NCBI GenBank assembly: GCA_028015205.1
Contig: CM051521.1
Coordinates: 108,352,513 to 108,416,512 of the forward strand
Reading direction: 5' to 3'
Length of the DNA stretch: 64,000 nt
Source of the DNA: Mytilisepta virgata
Taxonomy: Eukaryota > Mollusca > Bivalvia > Mytilida > Mytilidae
Part shown: positions 54,501 to 63,780 of the stretch, one piece after another
Position numbering within the stretch: position 1 is the stretch's first letter
How the letters are laid out: each line of letters starts with the position of its first letter
The notes under the pieces: generated by a model
What the model was told of the DNA's origin: nothing
What the model saw: only the letters and a program-made list of their open reading frames with translations
Databases searched by the model: none
Made by a program: the position numbers and the translations under genes

Positions 54501-57500
54501 CATGTATATTTATATACAAATGTTTTGTGTGAGAATAACATGCAAATATAATGCTAACAATTTGATATACTATGTGTACAAATTTCAATTATTCTTTTTA
54601 TCAGCAGTGCTGAAGGCTGGAAAAGTGGAAATTCAACATAACACAAAGCAGATTCAAATAGAACCAAAAGTCATCTAAGGACATTTTTTTTCTAAAAATT
54701 TCATAATTTGTAGTAGTAAAATTATATAAATGGCTGTGATTGAATTACTATCAGCCTAGCTGGTGACCCCTCGAGGATTTGAGATCTTATTCAATGGTAC
54801 AAAATATTTTTTGGTTGTGGAAAGAATTATTGGAAAAGGGTACAAATTGTATATCATACATGATTTTGGTATAATGAGTTTAAAGGAATTGTATTTTGTA
54901 TTACTTTATCACTTTTATAAATTTTACTTCATATTTTATCATATTACAGATTGTTGATGTTTTACATCCCGGCAAGTCGACGGTCCCAAAAACTGAGATT
55001 CGTGAAAAATTGGCCAGAATGTATAAAACAACACCAGATGTGATTTTTTGCTTTGGATTCAGGACAAAATTTGGAGGTGGAAAAACTACAGGATTTGGAC
55101 TGATATATGATAGTTTAGACTTTGCAAAGAAATTTGAACCCAAATACAGACTTCTCAGAGTACGATTGGATGAATATATGCATTTTCAGTTGTAGAAAGT
55201 TGGGGTTATCAGAGTCTAAAATTTTTGGTATCAGCAGGTCTAAATGTTACCAAATAACAGTGAAAATAATTGGCTTGCCCCTGCTGTACGATTTGAATTT
55301 GTGTCTGAGAAGGATGCTAACTATATGTTTTCTCTCATTAGAAGTGATTTACTGGTGTAAGACACACATGTGTAAGAGTCTTGTCTTGCCTCATGTGACA
55401 CAAAATGTCACGTCACAGTTCATTTCTTCCATCAACTTTCCATGATCTGGACAAGGGGGCCGAGTGGTCTAGGTACAATGTAGTTCGTCATGACTACTAA
55501 TGATCACTAGCCTGTCAACACTGAGGTTGTGAGTTCAAATCTAACCTGTGTTCGACTCTGATCTTAATTGATAAGGATTGCCAATTTTCCTACCAAAGGT
55601 CGAAGGTTCTCACTAGGTACTGCAGTTTCCTCCGCCAATAAAAACTAGCCGCCGTGAAATAGACAAAATGTGCTGAAAACGGCATAAAACCCCAATTAAA
55701 CAAACATAAACTGATCTGTACAAAGAAATAGCTTGTAAATAGAAAACTACTATATGATTTCCATGCAGAATTTTAATACAAGTTTTTCAAACCAAATTTC
55801 ATATGATATTTCCAATTATCAGGGGTTTTTTTCCTCTAGAATCCCGTTTTGTAGAAACGTTTTTATACGACCGCAAAATTTTTGCGGTCGTATATTGGTA
55901 TGACGTTGGCGTCGTCGTCGTCGTCGTCGTCGTCGTCCGTCGTCCGTCGTAGTCTGTAGACATTTGGTTTTCGCACTATAAATGTAGTATAAGTTAATAG
56001 AAATCTACGAAATTTAAACACAAGGTTTATGACCACAAAAGGAAGGTTGGGATTGTTTTTGGGAGTTTTGGTCCCAAAAGTTTAAGAATTAGGGGCCAAA
56101 AAAGGGTCCAATAAGCATTTTTCTTGGTTTTCGCACAATAAGTCTAGTATAAGTAAATAGAAATCTATGAAATTTTAACACAAGGTTTATGATCATTTTT
56201 TGGAGTTTTGATCCCAACAGTTTAGGAATTAGGGGCTAAAAAAGGGCCCAAATAAGCATTTTTCTTGGTTTTTGCACAATAACTGTAGTATAAATAAATA
56301 GAAATCTATGATATTAGCTTGGTGGGCTAAGGAAGGTAATCCAAACACATTCCAAACACATTTAAAGTAAAATATTGTGTATGATTCAATTATGTATAAA
56401 GAAATGTTGATTGTTTTTGGGGTGATTCATAGCTGTCAATTTATTTTTAGAACTTACTATGAATTAATATTAATTTTAGCCATATGTCATTTTTTATTTT
56501 AAGACTTCAATGATGTATTTAAATGTTTAATTATGTTTGCAAACTTCATGATAATTTTGAATAGGGATTATGACATTATCTTGAGGGAAAGATTTTTTTT
56601 TTTGAAAAAGGGAAAGTGGGGGGGGGGGGGTGTCAAAATTTATGGGGTAAATATTAAATTGGCGGGGGGTGGGGAAAATTTTTTTCTCATTTCAGATTTG
56701 TACTTAGTTTTGTTATTATGGGCCCAGTTTTCAAGTTGGTTCAAATTGGGGTCCAAAATTAAAGATAAAAAAGGGGTAATTTTTTTTTTTTGGGGGGGGG
56801 GGGGGGGTGGGGCATTTATCCACAGCATATTGTATTGCACAAGAAGAAAAAAGTTGAATATAAATTCAAATCATATGACCAATTCTAAGTTTTTTGATTT
56901 CACTTATTCTGTGTCATAAACCTATTATGTATCAAATATTTCAATAAATTTTCAATTGCACAGTATTGTGTAATAGCAAGAAATTGATATGTGCAGAAAG
57001 AGAGATAACTCTTTCATTTTAATATCACAAATTTAATATTTTTATCTGTCCAGTTTTATTATGGGCGATATTTTTCAGTTGGTCCAAATCTATAAAAAAG
57101 GGGTAATTTTTTTTTTTTTGGGGGGGGTGGGGGAATTCTAAACAGCATATTGTATTGCACAAGAAACAACAACTTCAATATAAATTAAAATCATATGACC
57201 AATTATAAATTCTTTCAATTCAATTATTCTGTGTCAGAAACATATTATGTGTCAAATTCTTCAATTGCACATTATTAGTTTAATGAACTTCATTGGAAAT
57301 TTGCCAATATAAAATGTGCTGATGAAAGTTTTTTGTTTATCTCATCTATAATGCCATTTTCAATTGGTTATTTGGGATTTATATATAAAATCAAATAAAA
57401 CTGATATGGTTTGAATAGGTGAATTAAAAAATTTTAAGTTCTTACAACACATTAATTCTGTGTCAGAAACATATGCTGTGTCAAATATTTATTCACAATC

Positions 57501-60500
57501 CAAATTCAATGTTGTATCAAGCTTGAATGATGTGTCCATACTTGCCCCAACTGTTCAGGGTTCGACCTCTGCGGTCGTATCAAGCTGCGCCCAGCGGAGC
57601 ATTTTATTCTGTCATGGCGGCCATTCTGACTTCCAATCTATTTCTTTTTAATTGTTTGGTCTGTAATGTCAATTACCCATGGAGTCAAAATACCATTTGA
57701 CAAAGGTATCTCAATAATGCAAATTCGTTATCCTTTTATATTCATAAACTTCAGCCAATACTTTTCAAGATAATTTTATTATATTTTCCTTGATGTAACT
57801 TGGTTAGAAACAAGGTTGCCTCAACTTGCCTGAAATGGTTTTGGCATGCCTGAGAAATTCTATTTTATCCATCATTTACATGATATTATTCATATTCATA
57901 TTCCCTGATCAACTCTATATTAAACAGATTCCAGGCTGAATAAATTAAAGCTATGAAAAGTAATTGCAAAAATGGCAAAAGATTGCACCTGATGCATGTT
58001 TTTGGTCTTTGACTTGTTCCCAAGCCATAGACAATACTCCTTCCTCCATTTGATTGATACTGCAAGGAAATTGTGACACGGATGATTTTAGTCAGTTATT
58101 TAACTGATTTCGGTTATTTTATATTGCAAAATTTATTTGAAAAGTCAAACATGGCAGAACTTGCTAGAAAATGATATTTTTGCAAACCTAACCGTCCTAT
58201 TTCAGTTATTAAAATCATCCCTGAATTGTGAAACTTGTAGTAAAATATTGTATTTTAATAAGGCACGTTATGATATAGAAAACATTGATCATAATAATTT
58301 TGAATAAATGTGTTTTTCTTTTTTATAAATATTTAAAGTGAATGGTAAAATTTAATGAATTTTAGGTTATACAAACCAATATGTTGATTGGTTTTGATGA
58401 TAGTACAACTGTACATTTTAAAAAAAATTTCAGCATGGTGTAGTAGAAAAAGTACAGAGGGCAGGTAGAAAACAGAGAAAGGAAAGAAAGAACAGACAAA
58501 AGAAAGTCAGGGGAACGAAAAAGGCCAAAGTTGGAGCAGGGAAAAAGGTAAGATAAAGTTGTGTGCATCATTGTAATAGGTTGGATTTCATGCATGCAGT
58601 TTAAAATTGATCTTTATGGTGAAGGTTTATAGAATTGATATCTTGCATGCAGTTCAAATGTGAATCATTTTATTTGGCTGAGGATAAGATGATATATTTC
58701 TTTCCTTGTTATTGTACACTTCAAAGGTTTCTAATTGCTGTAGTTAGTAATTTAGCAAAACCTGATAAATAGGGATGTGAAGATGATTGTAAAAGAGCTG
58801 AATTTGGGGGGGGGGGGATATAGGGAGCACTGCTTCTTCAATATGTTCAAAGAAATGACAAGTTTTGTTGTAGTGGTATACAAGTCGCCTACATTCATTG
58901 GGGGTGTTCTTTATTGTTTCATAGTGTTACAGTGAGGTAAACATTTCATAAAATTAAACAGGTTTTGTGCATGCATGTAACTTAGCCCAAAATGTTATTG
59001 CTATGACTACATATTTCAGAAATAAATAACAGAAGAGGTAAGATACCAAGTGTGAGCAGTGCATATTTCTTATTTCAGTAATATTTTGTAGTACAGCTTG
59101 TCATTGCACCTTTTCTTTGTGTGATTTTCTAAAGTGCATTTTATATAACAATATATCTAAGTAATGTTTCCATAAAAGCACTAATAAAACACAGGTGTCA
59201 TCCAAACAAATTTTGGATGGGTTCTGGAACCTGCCCTTTCTTTTCAACAACGCTATTGAAATAACTTTTGTAATATGTCAGAATTATCAGAGAAGTGAGT
59301 AAATTGGAATATCCTTGCATTGTTTGTTTTTTCTGTCCACACATATTGTGTACACAACTATTCATTTATCATTTTGGCAGATTTTATTCATATTTGATGT
59401 TGCGGTAGGACATGATCTGAACATGTGCATAGTGTGTCCATTTTAGAGTTGGTTGATTTTTTGCAAGACTAGCATCCTTTTGATATCTGGGGTGTAGTGG
59501 TTTGTATTACTCGTGTACACAACTTTTCATTCACCTTTTTAGCAGATTTTGTTCAAATTTGGTATTATGATTGGACATATCTGAGCAACACATATGCCAA
59601 TTTCAATGTTGGTTGATTTTGCAAGAGATAAAGCCCTTTTCATATCTGTTCACATAGCTTGAAGTACTTTACTACAGTAGTCATTCATCTTTTATCAGTT
59701 TGCTCCATTCATCATTGCTTCGCGGGGGCCTCGGTGGCCGAGTGGTCTAGGTGGTTCGTCATGACTACTAATGATCACTGGCCTGTCAACGCTGGGGTTG
59801 TGAGTTCGAATCTCACCTGTGGCAGGGTGTGTTCGACTCCGATCTTAATTGACAAGGATTGCCAATTTTCCTACCAAAGGTAGGTGGTTCTCTCCAGGTA
59901 CTCCGGCTTCCTCCACCAATAAAAACTGGCCGCCGCGAAATGGCCAAATGTGCTGAAAACGGCGTTAAACCCCAACTAAACAAACAAAATCATTGCTTCG
60001 CATTATCTTAACATGTGCATAATATACCAATTCACCATTTGTTGGTTTTGCAAGAGTTGCAGTCCTTTTCATGTTTGTTGTCTCCCATCTGTGCATCAGT
60101 TCTCCAATACCAAGCGGCCTACAGTCATTACTTTGTTTCAGGGTGCATCACGGGAATGGTCACTTTGACCAAATTATAGCCCTTCATTTACTGAGGTTAA
60201 GTTCTACGTCCGATTTCAGTTTTCTGATACATTTTTTGTACCAAGCAACCTACAATCATATTACTTGGTGTCAGGGTGCATCTCGGGGAGTAACACCCTC
60301 CTACTAAAATTAGATCACTCTGACCTACTTATTGCCCTTCATTGATTTAGGTAAAGTTTCACATCCGATTTCAGTTCTCCCATACCAAGCAACCTACAAT
60401 CATAATACTTGGTGTAAGGGTGCATTTCCGGGAGCTACACAGCCACACACCAAAATTAGTGGGAGAACGAGGTGAACTTTGTAATCATAGATTTCTGGTT

Positions 60501-63370
60501 TATCTTCTGGCAGATTTTAGTATCATGGTTGTGCATAATCTTAGTATGTGCATATTACACAGATTTCATGGTTTGTTGATATTTGCAAGTTGGTTGTTTT
60601 TTTTTGTCCATACCTACATGTATATGTTGTTTCCACAAACATATTTTGATCTACAAATAAATGCTACTTCATTTAGAATTGACCCTCTAGCTTCCAGTGA
60701 CATATTACATGGCTGTAGTAAGATAAAACAAAATTTTTATAGTATGAGAAATTAATTCTTCTGTGCAACCTCCAAATTATTACCATTTGGGTTGGGTGGG
60801 TATTAAATTAACTAGGAATGGAAGTGGTTCAGGGGAGCTTTGATCCACCCCTAAGGAACTCAGAGAATCTTTCAATTTAAGGTAGTAAAATCTATTTTAA
60901 CTTACATTTCAAGTTTGATGATGTTTTGGGGGAAAAAATTACTTGAGTACTTCATAACTTTATATATTTTTTCCTACACTCCCAGTTGGCTGCAGCCATG
61001 TTCTATTGTACTATCATACTATATTATGCAGACATGTTTTAGAAGATCAGATTTGTTCACCAAAAGAATGATTTGCTAGACTTTTAATGTCTTGAGTTCT
61101 ATATATTTTTAAAAATTTGTATTGTATGCTCACTTATGCACTGATTAATTGAACATTGGCCTAAGAATTGTAAAGGAATACTTAGGTTTCTAATAGACAT
61201 GGTTCTGAAAAAGCAGCTTCAGATTTATATTTAAAAATAAACTCAATACATTCTTCATTACATTTATTTACCAATGTCGAAAAAGGGGTTTGATATATAT
61301 GTTATTGACAGTGGCTTATACCTTTCTCTATTCCTTCATTTCTTTTATACATGTAAATACTGGTTTGATTTTACATGTAGTATATTGTAATCAGAGATAA
61401 TTTTCATTTACTTCAATATTAGATATGTAAAAACTCATATTCAAATCTGTAAACATTGGCATATCTTTGCTTCATAAATGGTACCATAAAAATATTGATA
61501 ACCAGACAATTGAAAATGTGCTGTTTTAACCCATCATTCTATTCAGGTTTAAAACATGAGCAACATTAATGTTTAATATGTGGTTTGTTTTTTTATTTAC
61601 AAGGAATGGACAGATTTGATATTTATATATTCTCTGTATTTTCTTGACAGAAAGTTAATGTCAGGAAATGGCACCTTTCAATGCTGATCTAGTGTTTTCC
61701 CAGAAATTTGTGAAGGCATTATTCCCATAATTTATCCAAGTTAGGGAAGTCAAGTGCGTAAATGTTTCTTCTTAATCCCAAAAAGAAAGCATGGTGCAGC
61801 ACTAAAAATGCCTCGAGAAACCACCAAATCCTCTTGTCATTTGAAGAAAGTTACAGTTTGAGTTAAATTCATAGTGGGGGAACTGAAAAAAGATTATAAA
61901 ATACAATCTCTAATTTTTGTCAATTTAACACTTTCTGAACCCATTGTTTATCAAAAATTGAATCACCCTGTGATTACTGATGATCTCAGTTAATGATTGG
62001 TTAAAGCAAAAGGTCATAACCCGTCAGAATGACTTTTACATTAAGATTTCTCAGAATCGATTAATAACACCATAGCAACAAATGAACAGGTTGAGATAGT
62101 GTATGATATAACAATGAGGACTGAGGAGCAGCAGATTTAATAAATATGAAAATTTTCTTGATAATCATAAGAGAAACAGATTCATTATTCGATGATTATC
62201 GGATTTATCAAATTGTAATAGTTAAATTATCAAATTTTGACTATCTTGATATATATAATAATTTAAAGATAATATTTAATTTTGGGATGCAATTCATTTT
62301 ATTGGTATTTATATATGATGTGCAGCTTGTTCTAATAAATTAACTATGTATGAACAGTTTTTATGGATTGCAAATTAACTTGGTATATTACTTTTATTCT
62401 TTTCAGATAATATTAGATATGACCTTGTTTATTTTGTATCAGCTTTAAAATTTACCAATGCTTTTGTTTACTAATAGTTCAGGCAAAGTCATCTCTGTGT
62501 AGTAGCTTTTATTTTATATATCTTTTATTTTATGTATCTTTTATTCAGTATTGAAAGAGATAAATACTGATAAATTCAGAAATTAATGTGAGGTTTTTAT
62601 TACTGCAAAAAATGTGACCAGACTTATATTTATAATAATTAAAATTTGCATTGTAATTTTCAATACTTACATATTGTAGTACAAAAAGAACATTTGTATT
62701 AATTAATTGATCCCACAATATTGTCTATACACAAATATTTGCAAAAATAAGCCTCACCAAAACATTAAAGCTAGAAAATGAGATACTAAGATAGTTCTTT
62801 TTAATATCTGGATAGTTTAGCATTTTATTTGACAAGAACATTAAGTGATTAAGATAGGCCATCCTCTGAGGTTATAGTTTTGTATCCACGTTTGTTCCTA
62901 CAAACCCCTGACATCACTCATTCATACAATTAATACATGCAAGGCCAATTAAACTTAATATGTAAACTTTCATTCGCCATGATAAAGAAAAATGAGGCAT
63001 GTTGGAGGATAAATATTTTATTGTTATACCAGAAACAAGTCTTATTCCCACTTCAATAAGCAAATTACAACAGGAAGTCTACTAAAAACATAGTCAATTC
63101 AGTTTCCAAAAGTGGCAGAACAGATATGAAAAAATTCTTTCAAATAAGCTGAAATGAAAATCTATCAATTTTAATTGACCTAATATGGAGATAAGCAATC
63201 AAACAGAAAAAAGATCCATTGAAATTTGGGCATGCTTAAAGTGATATTGATTATAATGTTTTTAATATACTTGTCCTTACTGAAGTTTTTTGTTTCGTTT
63301 CAGTAATGAAGACTGTAGAAGAAATGGTGGCTGCCAAGTGCATTGTCATTGTATTTATTTTATATTAAAT
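36531..63370 (+). CDS. RPS24: 40S ribosomal protein S24 (eS24), complete
   Basis: eS24 is a small basic protein of the 40S subunit needed for pre-rRNA processing. Exons: ATG at 36531-36533; 38702-38767; 54950-55159; 58434-58547; microexon 59020-59037; terminal exon from 63304. The joined protein is 131 residues before the alternative C-terminus, against 130-133 in vertebrates. It starts [20 protein letters not shown], has the [20 protein letters not shown] block in the middle, and ends with the lysine/arginine-rich tail [19 protein letters not shown]. All junctions are GT..AG and in frame. Intron 2 is 16.2 kb, unusually long for a ribosomal-protein gene, and full of repeats. The end coordinate given is the poly(A) signal. 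Identity is very secure; the choice of last exon is inferred. Confidence 0.95.
37424..37620 (+). repeat. Dispersed repeat, second copy
   Basis: Partner of the minus-strand repeat at 2664-2945, sharing AACTTCCAGGTGCAAAAAAT and TTTTCATGTTTTGGA. In RPS24 intron 1. Confidence 0.6.
37900..38582 (+). mobile_element. 5'-truncated LINE 3' end
   Basis: A frame at about 38017-38241 ([35 protein letters not shown]) matches the C-terminal tail of LINE ORF2 proteins with the 'LAPEYL..Y..R' pattern. A 3' tail ends in a TTACTTACTTATTTACTTAC microsatellite (about 38545-38582), typical of 3' ends of such LINEs. Immediately before RPS24 exon 2. Confidence 0.75.
38702..38767 (+). CDS. RPS24: RPS24 coding exon 2
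   Basis: 66 nt, 22 codons ([20 protein letters not shown] then QM). Acceptor TTCAATTTCAG, donor GTAAGA. Joins the ATG exon in phase 0. Confidence 0.95.
39160..39386 (+). mobile_element. Family C element, 5' part (interrupted)
   Basis: Starts TTATACGCCTGTCAAAATTT with the palindrome CCTGTCAAAATTTTGACGGG, then GTCCGTCTGTCCGTCG, then the 'ACTTGAGAAC' unit. It stops at 39386, where family A sequence begins; matching continuation resumes at 48015. Confidence 0.75.
40413..42813 (+). mobile_element. Inner family A copy 1
   Basis: Palindrome 40414-40440 (one mismatch), GTC microsatellite, 160-bp core units, satellite, homopolymer blocks, 3' hairpin at about 42790-42806. Left flank ends ACTTAGTTTTT and right flank resumes TTATTATGGGCCCAG, the two halves of an uninterrupted satellite unit. 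Confidence 0.85.
43338..45731 (+). mobile_element. Inner family A copy 2 (tandem duplicate)
   Basis: Near-identical to copy 1 at an offset of 2925 bp, dropping to 2918 bp after the homopolymer tracts. It has the same one-mismatch palindrome (43339-43365), the same flanks and the same private variants. Confidence 0.85.
45782..46830 (+). repeat. 261-bp satellite array
   Basis: Four consecutive 261-bp units, each of two ~130-bp halves, 'GATATGCCGAATCTAACCG' alternating with 'GATATGCTGAATCTAAACAT'. It is the longest array in the window. Each unit carries the same 85-codon frame, an artefact of the period being divisible by three. Confidence 0.9.
48015..48530 (+). mobile_element. Family C element, 3' part
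   Basis: Three units with TCGCGCCGTATCTCAAAAAC and 'GATCTGTAT', ending GACGACGGGCGTATCATGCG and GGCGCTGCTGTTTATT. The subterminal GGGCGTAT is the inverse of the ATACGCC at 39162, which links it to the 5' part across the inserted composite. Confidence 0.7.
48902..50160 (-). mobile_element. Family B hairpin-ended element 6, reverse orientation
   Basis: The hairpin AGCTCACCTGGCC/ATA/GGCCATGTGAGCT is at 48902-48930 and the other end is GGCTCTGGTGAGCCTCTTGTT-like (about 50140-50160). Internal ~230- and 170-bp tandem units repeat 'ATCTACCTACCCTGAAATTT' and 'GGAGTTATTGCCC'. Antisense to RPS24. Confidence 0.8.
50210..50398 (+). repeat. SINE copy, 5'-truncated
   Basis: Begins inside the tRNA-like head at GTCGAATCTCACCTG (B box) and runs through TCTTAATTGACAAGGATTGC to the tail GGCATTAAACCCCAACTAAA. 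Same family as the copies at 55456 and 59724. Confidence 0.85.
50480..51330 (+). repeat. ~135-bp degenerate tandem repeat
   Basis: About six copies with GGGGAATAAGAAAATATATG, TTATGAGATAATTGAA and 'GATGGGAGTGGTGATAACCC'. The first copies are the most diverged. Confidence 0.85.
51535..51800 (+). mobile_element. Family D 5' end fragment
   Basis: Hairpin TTATACCCGCAAC/GG/GTTGCGGAGGGTATAAT, then CCGTCTGTCCGTCAG and units with 'TCATCACAACTCCTCTC'. The 3' end is absent; the sequence switches to a protein-coding retroelement remnant at about 51800. Confidence 0.65.
51800..52080 (+). mobile_element. Endonuclease (EEP) remnant of a retroelement
   Basis: Open frame from about 51803 to 52077 encodes [27 protein letters not shown], then [23 protein letters not shown] and S..IDH are motifs of the C-terminal half of exonuclease-endonuclease-phosphatase domains found in LINEs and in Helentrons. 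The catalytic N-terminal half and RT are missing. Confidence 0.7.
52617..53766. mobile_element. Large foldback element with one interrupted arm
   Basis: The right arm (53680-53766, ATACAGAGTTTGCTCTGACG, then TCCCACTGCCCCAGCCG and GGAGCAATCTCGAAC) has its inverse in two pieces on the left: GTGCGAGATTGCTCTGACAT at 52626 and CTGGGGCAGTGGGACGTCAG at 53422. A family E element sits between the pieces. Confidence 0.75.
52658..53412 (+). mobile_element. Family E element inside the foldback
   Basis: Starts TTTTTATACCCCCCGCAAAC with the inverse GGGGGGTATA nearby, then CCGTCCGTCTGACC. It has four ~168-bp units (AAATCTTTGCTTTCCGATAT, CGCAACTCCTCCTAGACCGC) and ends GCGGGGGGTATCC and the hairpin CTGTGAGC/TTT/GCTCACAG. 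Same building plan as families A-D, different sequence. Confidence 0.8.
54290..54680 (+). other. Coding-like segment of unknown origin
   Basis: Just upstream of RPS24 exon 3, the plus strand reads [20 protein letters not shown] and [14 protein letters not shown] at about 54398-54500. After an AT-rich break it reads [20 protein letters not shown] and a stop at 54678. A plausible donor (GTATAT) and acceptor (TTTTTATCAG) lie between, but I could not make the phases agree, and an upstream frame also needs a shift. I do not recognise the protein. It could be a pseudogene fragment, a repeat remnant or chance. Confidence 0.25.
54950..55159 (+). CDS. RPS24: RPS24 coding exon 3
   Basis: 210 nt, 70 codons, beginning [20 protein letters not shown] and ending EPKYRLLR. 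Acceptor ATATTACAG, donor GTACGA. It carries most of the eS24 core fold. The reading frame stays open for 36 nt past the donor, so a naive ORF call overruns into the intron. Confidence 0.96.
55456..55709 (+). repeat. tRNA-headed SINE, copy 2
   Basis: A box GGCCGAGTGGTCTAGG, B box GGTTGTGAGTTCAAATC, conserved body 'ATCTTAATTGATAAGGATTG' and 'CTCCGCCAATAAAAACT', and tail GGCATAAAACCCCAATTAAA. Diverged from the 59.7-kb copy. Confidence 0.9.
55861..57608 (+). mobile_element. Family A element, mid-size
   Basis: Palindrome 55866-55892, long (GTC)n microsatellite (about 55910-55942), two and a half 160-bp core units, only a trace of the 261-bp satellite (56703-56765), homopolymer blocks, 3' CTGCGGTCGTATCAAGCTGC and hairpin, ending GGAGCATTTTATT. 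In RPS24 intron 3, sense. Confidence 0.85.
57609..58430. other. RPS24 intron 3, nothing recognised
   Basis: AT-rich intronic DNA. No repeat boundaries or exons identified. Confidence 0.5.
58434..58547 (+). CDS. RPS24: RPS24 coding exon 4
   Basis: 114 nt, 38 codons, from [11 protein letters not shown] through [19 protein letters not shown] to KVGAGKK. Acceptor AAATTTCAG, donor GTAAGA. It is the basic C-terminal tail that contacts rRNA. Confidence 0.95.
59020..59037 (+). CDS. RPS24: RPS24 candidate 18-nt microexon (adds Lys, then stop)
   Basis: The 18 nt AAATAAATAACAGAAGAG sit between ATATTTCAG and the strong donor GTAAGA, 472 nt downstream of exon 4. In phase they add one Lys and a stop (GKK-K-stop). 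Vertebrate RPS24 has isoforms that differ only in the last residues, one of them ending in a single extra Lys, through tiny alternative exons. Support is positional and from the splice sites; no transcript data. Confidence 0.6.
59330..60620 (+). repeat. Degenerate ~140-160-bp tandem units, split by a SINE
   Basis: Units with 'TGTACACAACT.TTCATT', 'AGATTTT.TTCA.ATTTG' and 'GTTGATTTT.GCAAGA' (59340-59700), then 'ACCAAGCAACCTACAATCAT' and 'GGGTGCATC' units (60100-60440). They have no recognised ends and may be an old element of the family B type. Confidence 0.5.
59724..59988 (+). repeat. tRNA-headed SINE, intact, with 13-bp target duplication
   Basis: tRNA-related head with A box GGCCGAGTGGTCTAGG and B box GGTTGTGAGTTCGAATC, conserved central body, and tail GGCGTTAAACCCCAACTAAA + CAAACAAA. 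Flanked by exact direct repeats ATCATTGCTTCGC at 59711-59723 and 59989-60001, which fixes both ends. Confidence 0.95.
60760..62870. other. RPS24 last intron, nothing firm
   Basis: AT-rich intronic sequence. An acceptor-like TTCTTGACAG at 61641-61650 could start an alternative last exon (adding [13 protein letters not shown] and a stop), but it lacks family support. Confidence 0.4.
62878..62935 (+). repeat. Solitary MITE arm
   Basis: TTTTGTATCCACGTTTGTTC..CTACAAACCCCTGACATCAC matches the terminal arm of the 26.4-kb MITE; the other arm is absent nearby. Confidence 0.75.
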
Positions 63371-63385
63371 ACATGTCAACAATGG
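63304..63385 (+). CDS. RPS24: RPS24 terminal exon (immediate TAA, 3' UTR)
   Basis: Acceptor TTTCGTTTCAG is followed at 63304 by TAATGAAG, so splicing from exon 4 ends the protein after GKK. A short 3' UTR follows, with poly(A) signal ATTAAA at 63364-63369; cleavage is expected about 15-25 nt downstream. The very short 3' UTR is typical of ribosomal-protein genes. The microexon form would also use this exon as UTR. Confidence 0.7.
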
Positions 63386-63780
63386 ACATTTATCTTCTAA
63401 TTTACAGGCAACAATATCATTGTCCCGATAAATTAATTTTTTTTGTTAATTAATGAATGAATTTTGCCAGATGACCTGAGGTCAAGTTTACACAAATTGT
63501 GTTGTTGAAAATTGTGAATTTTTTTTAAGTGCATAGACAGAATAAGTTTGTGTTTTATAGTCAAACTATCAAATGGCATCAGTCAGCTACTATATGTAAA
63601 GTTTTTTCTTCATTTACAAATGAAATCACTAACAAGAAATCAGATTGTGTCAAGCAAAAGAAAAAGATGCAAAGCATAGCATGTTTTAGTAATAATCCAT
63701 TTCATTGAACACTCAAACCAAAGCTATGTATTTTCTTCCTCAGATCACAAATCAGCTTCATAATGTTGAGTGGAAGCAAT

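Noticed and set aside
54901..55143. Minus-strand 80-codon frame over RPS24 exon 3
   Set aside because: It is the reverse complement shadow of a well-conserved exon.
59724..59830. tRNA gene
   Set aside because: It is the head of a SINE with a conserved body, tail and target duplication; related copies occur at 50.2 and 55.5 kb.
61651..61695. Alternative last exon of RPS24
   Set aside because: An acceptor-like site exists, but the 13-residue extension has no family support and no nearby poly(A) signal; the 63304 exon fits better.
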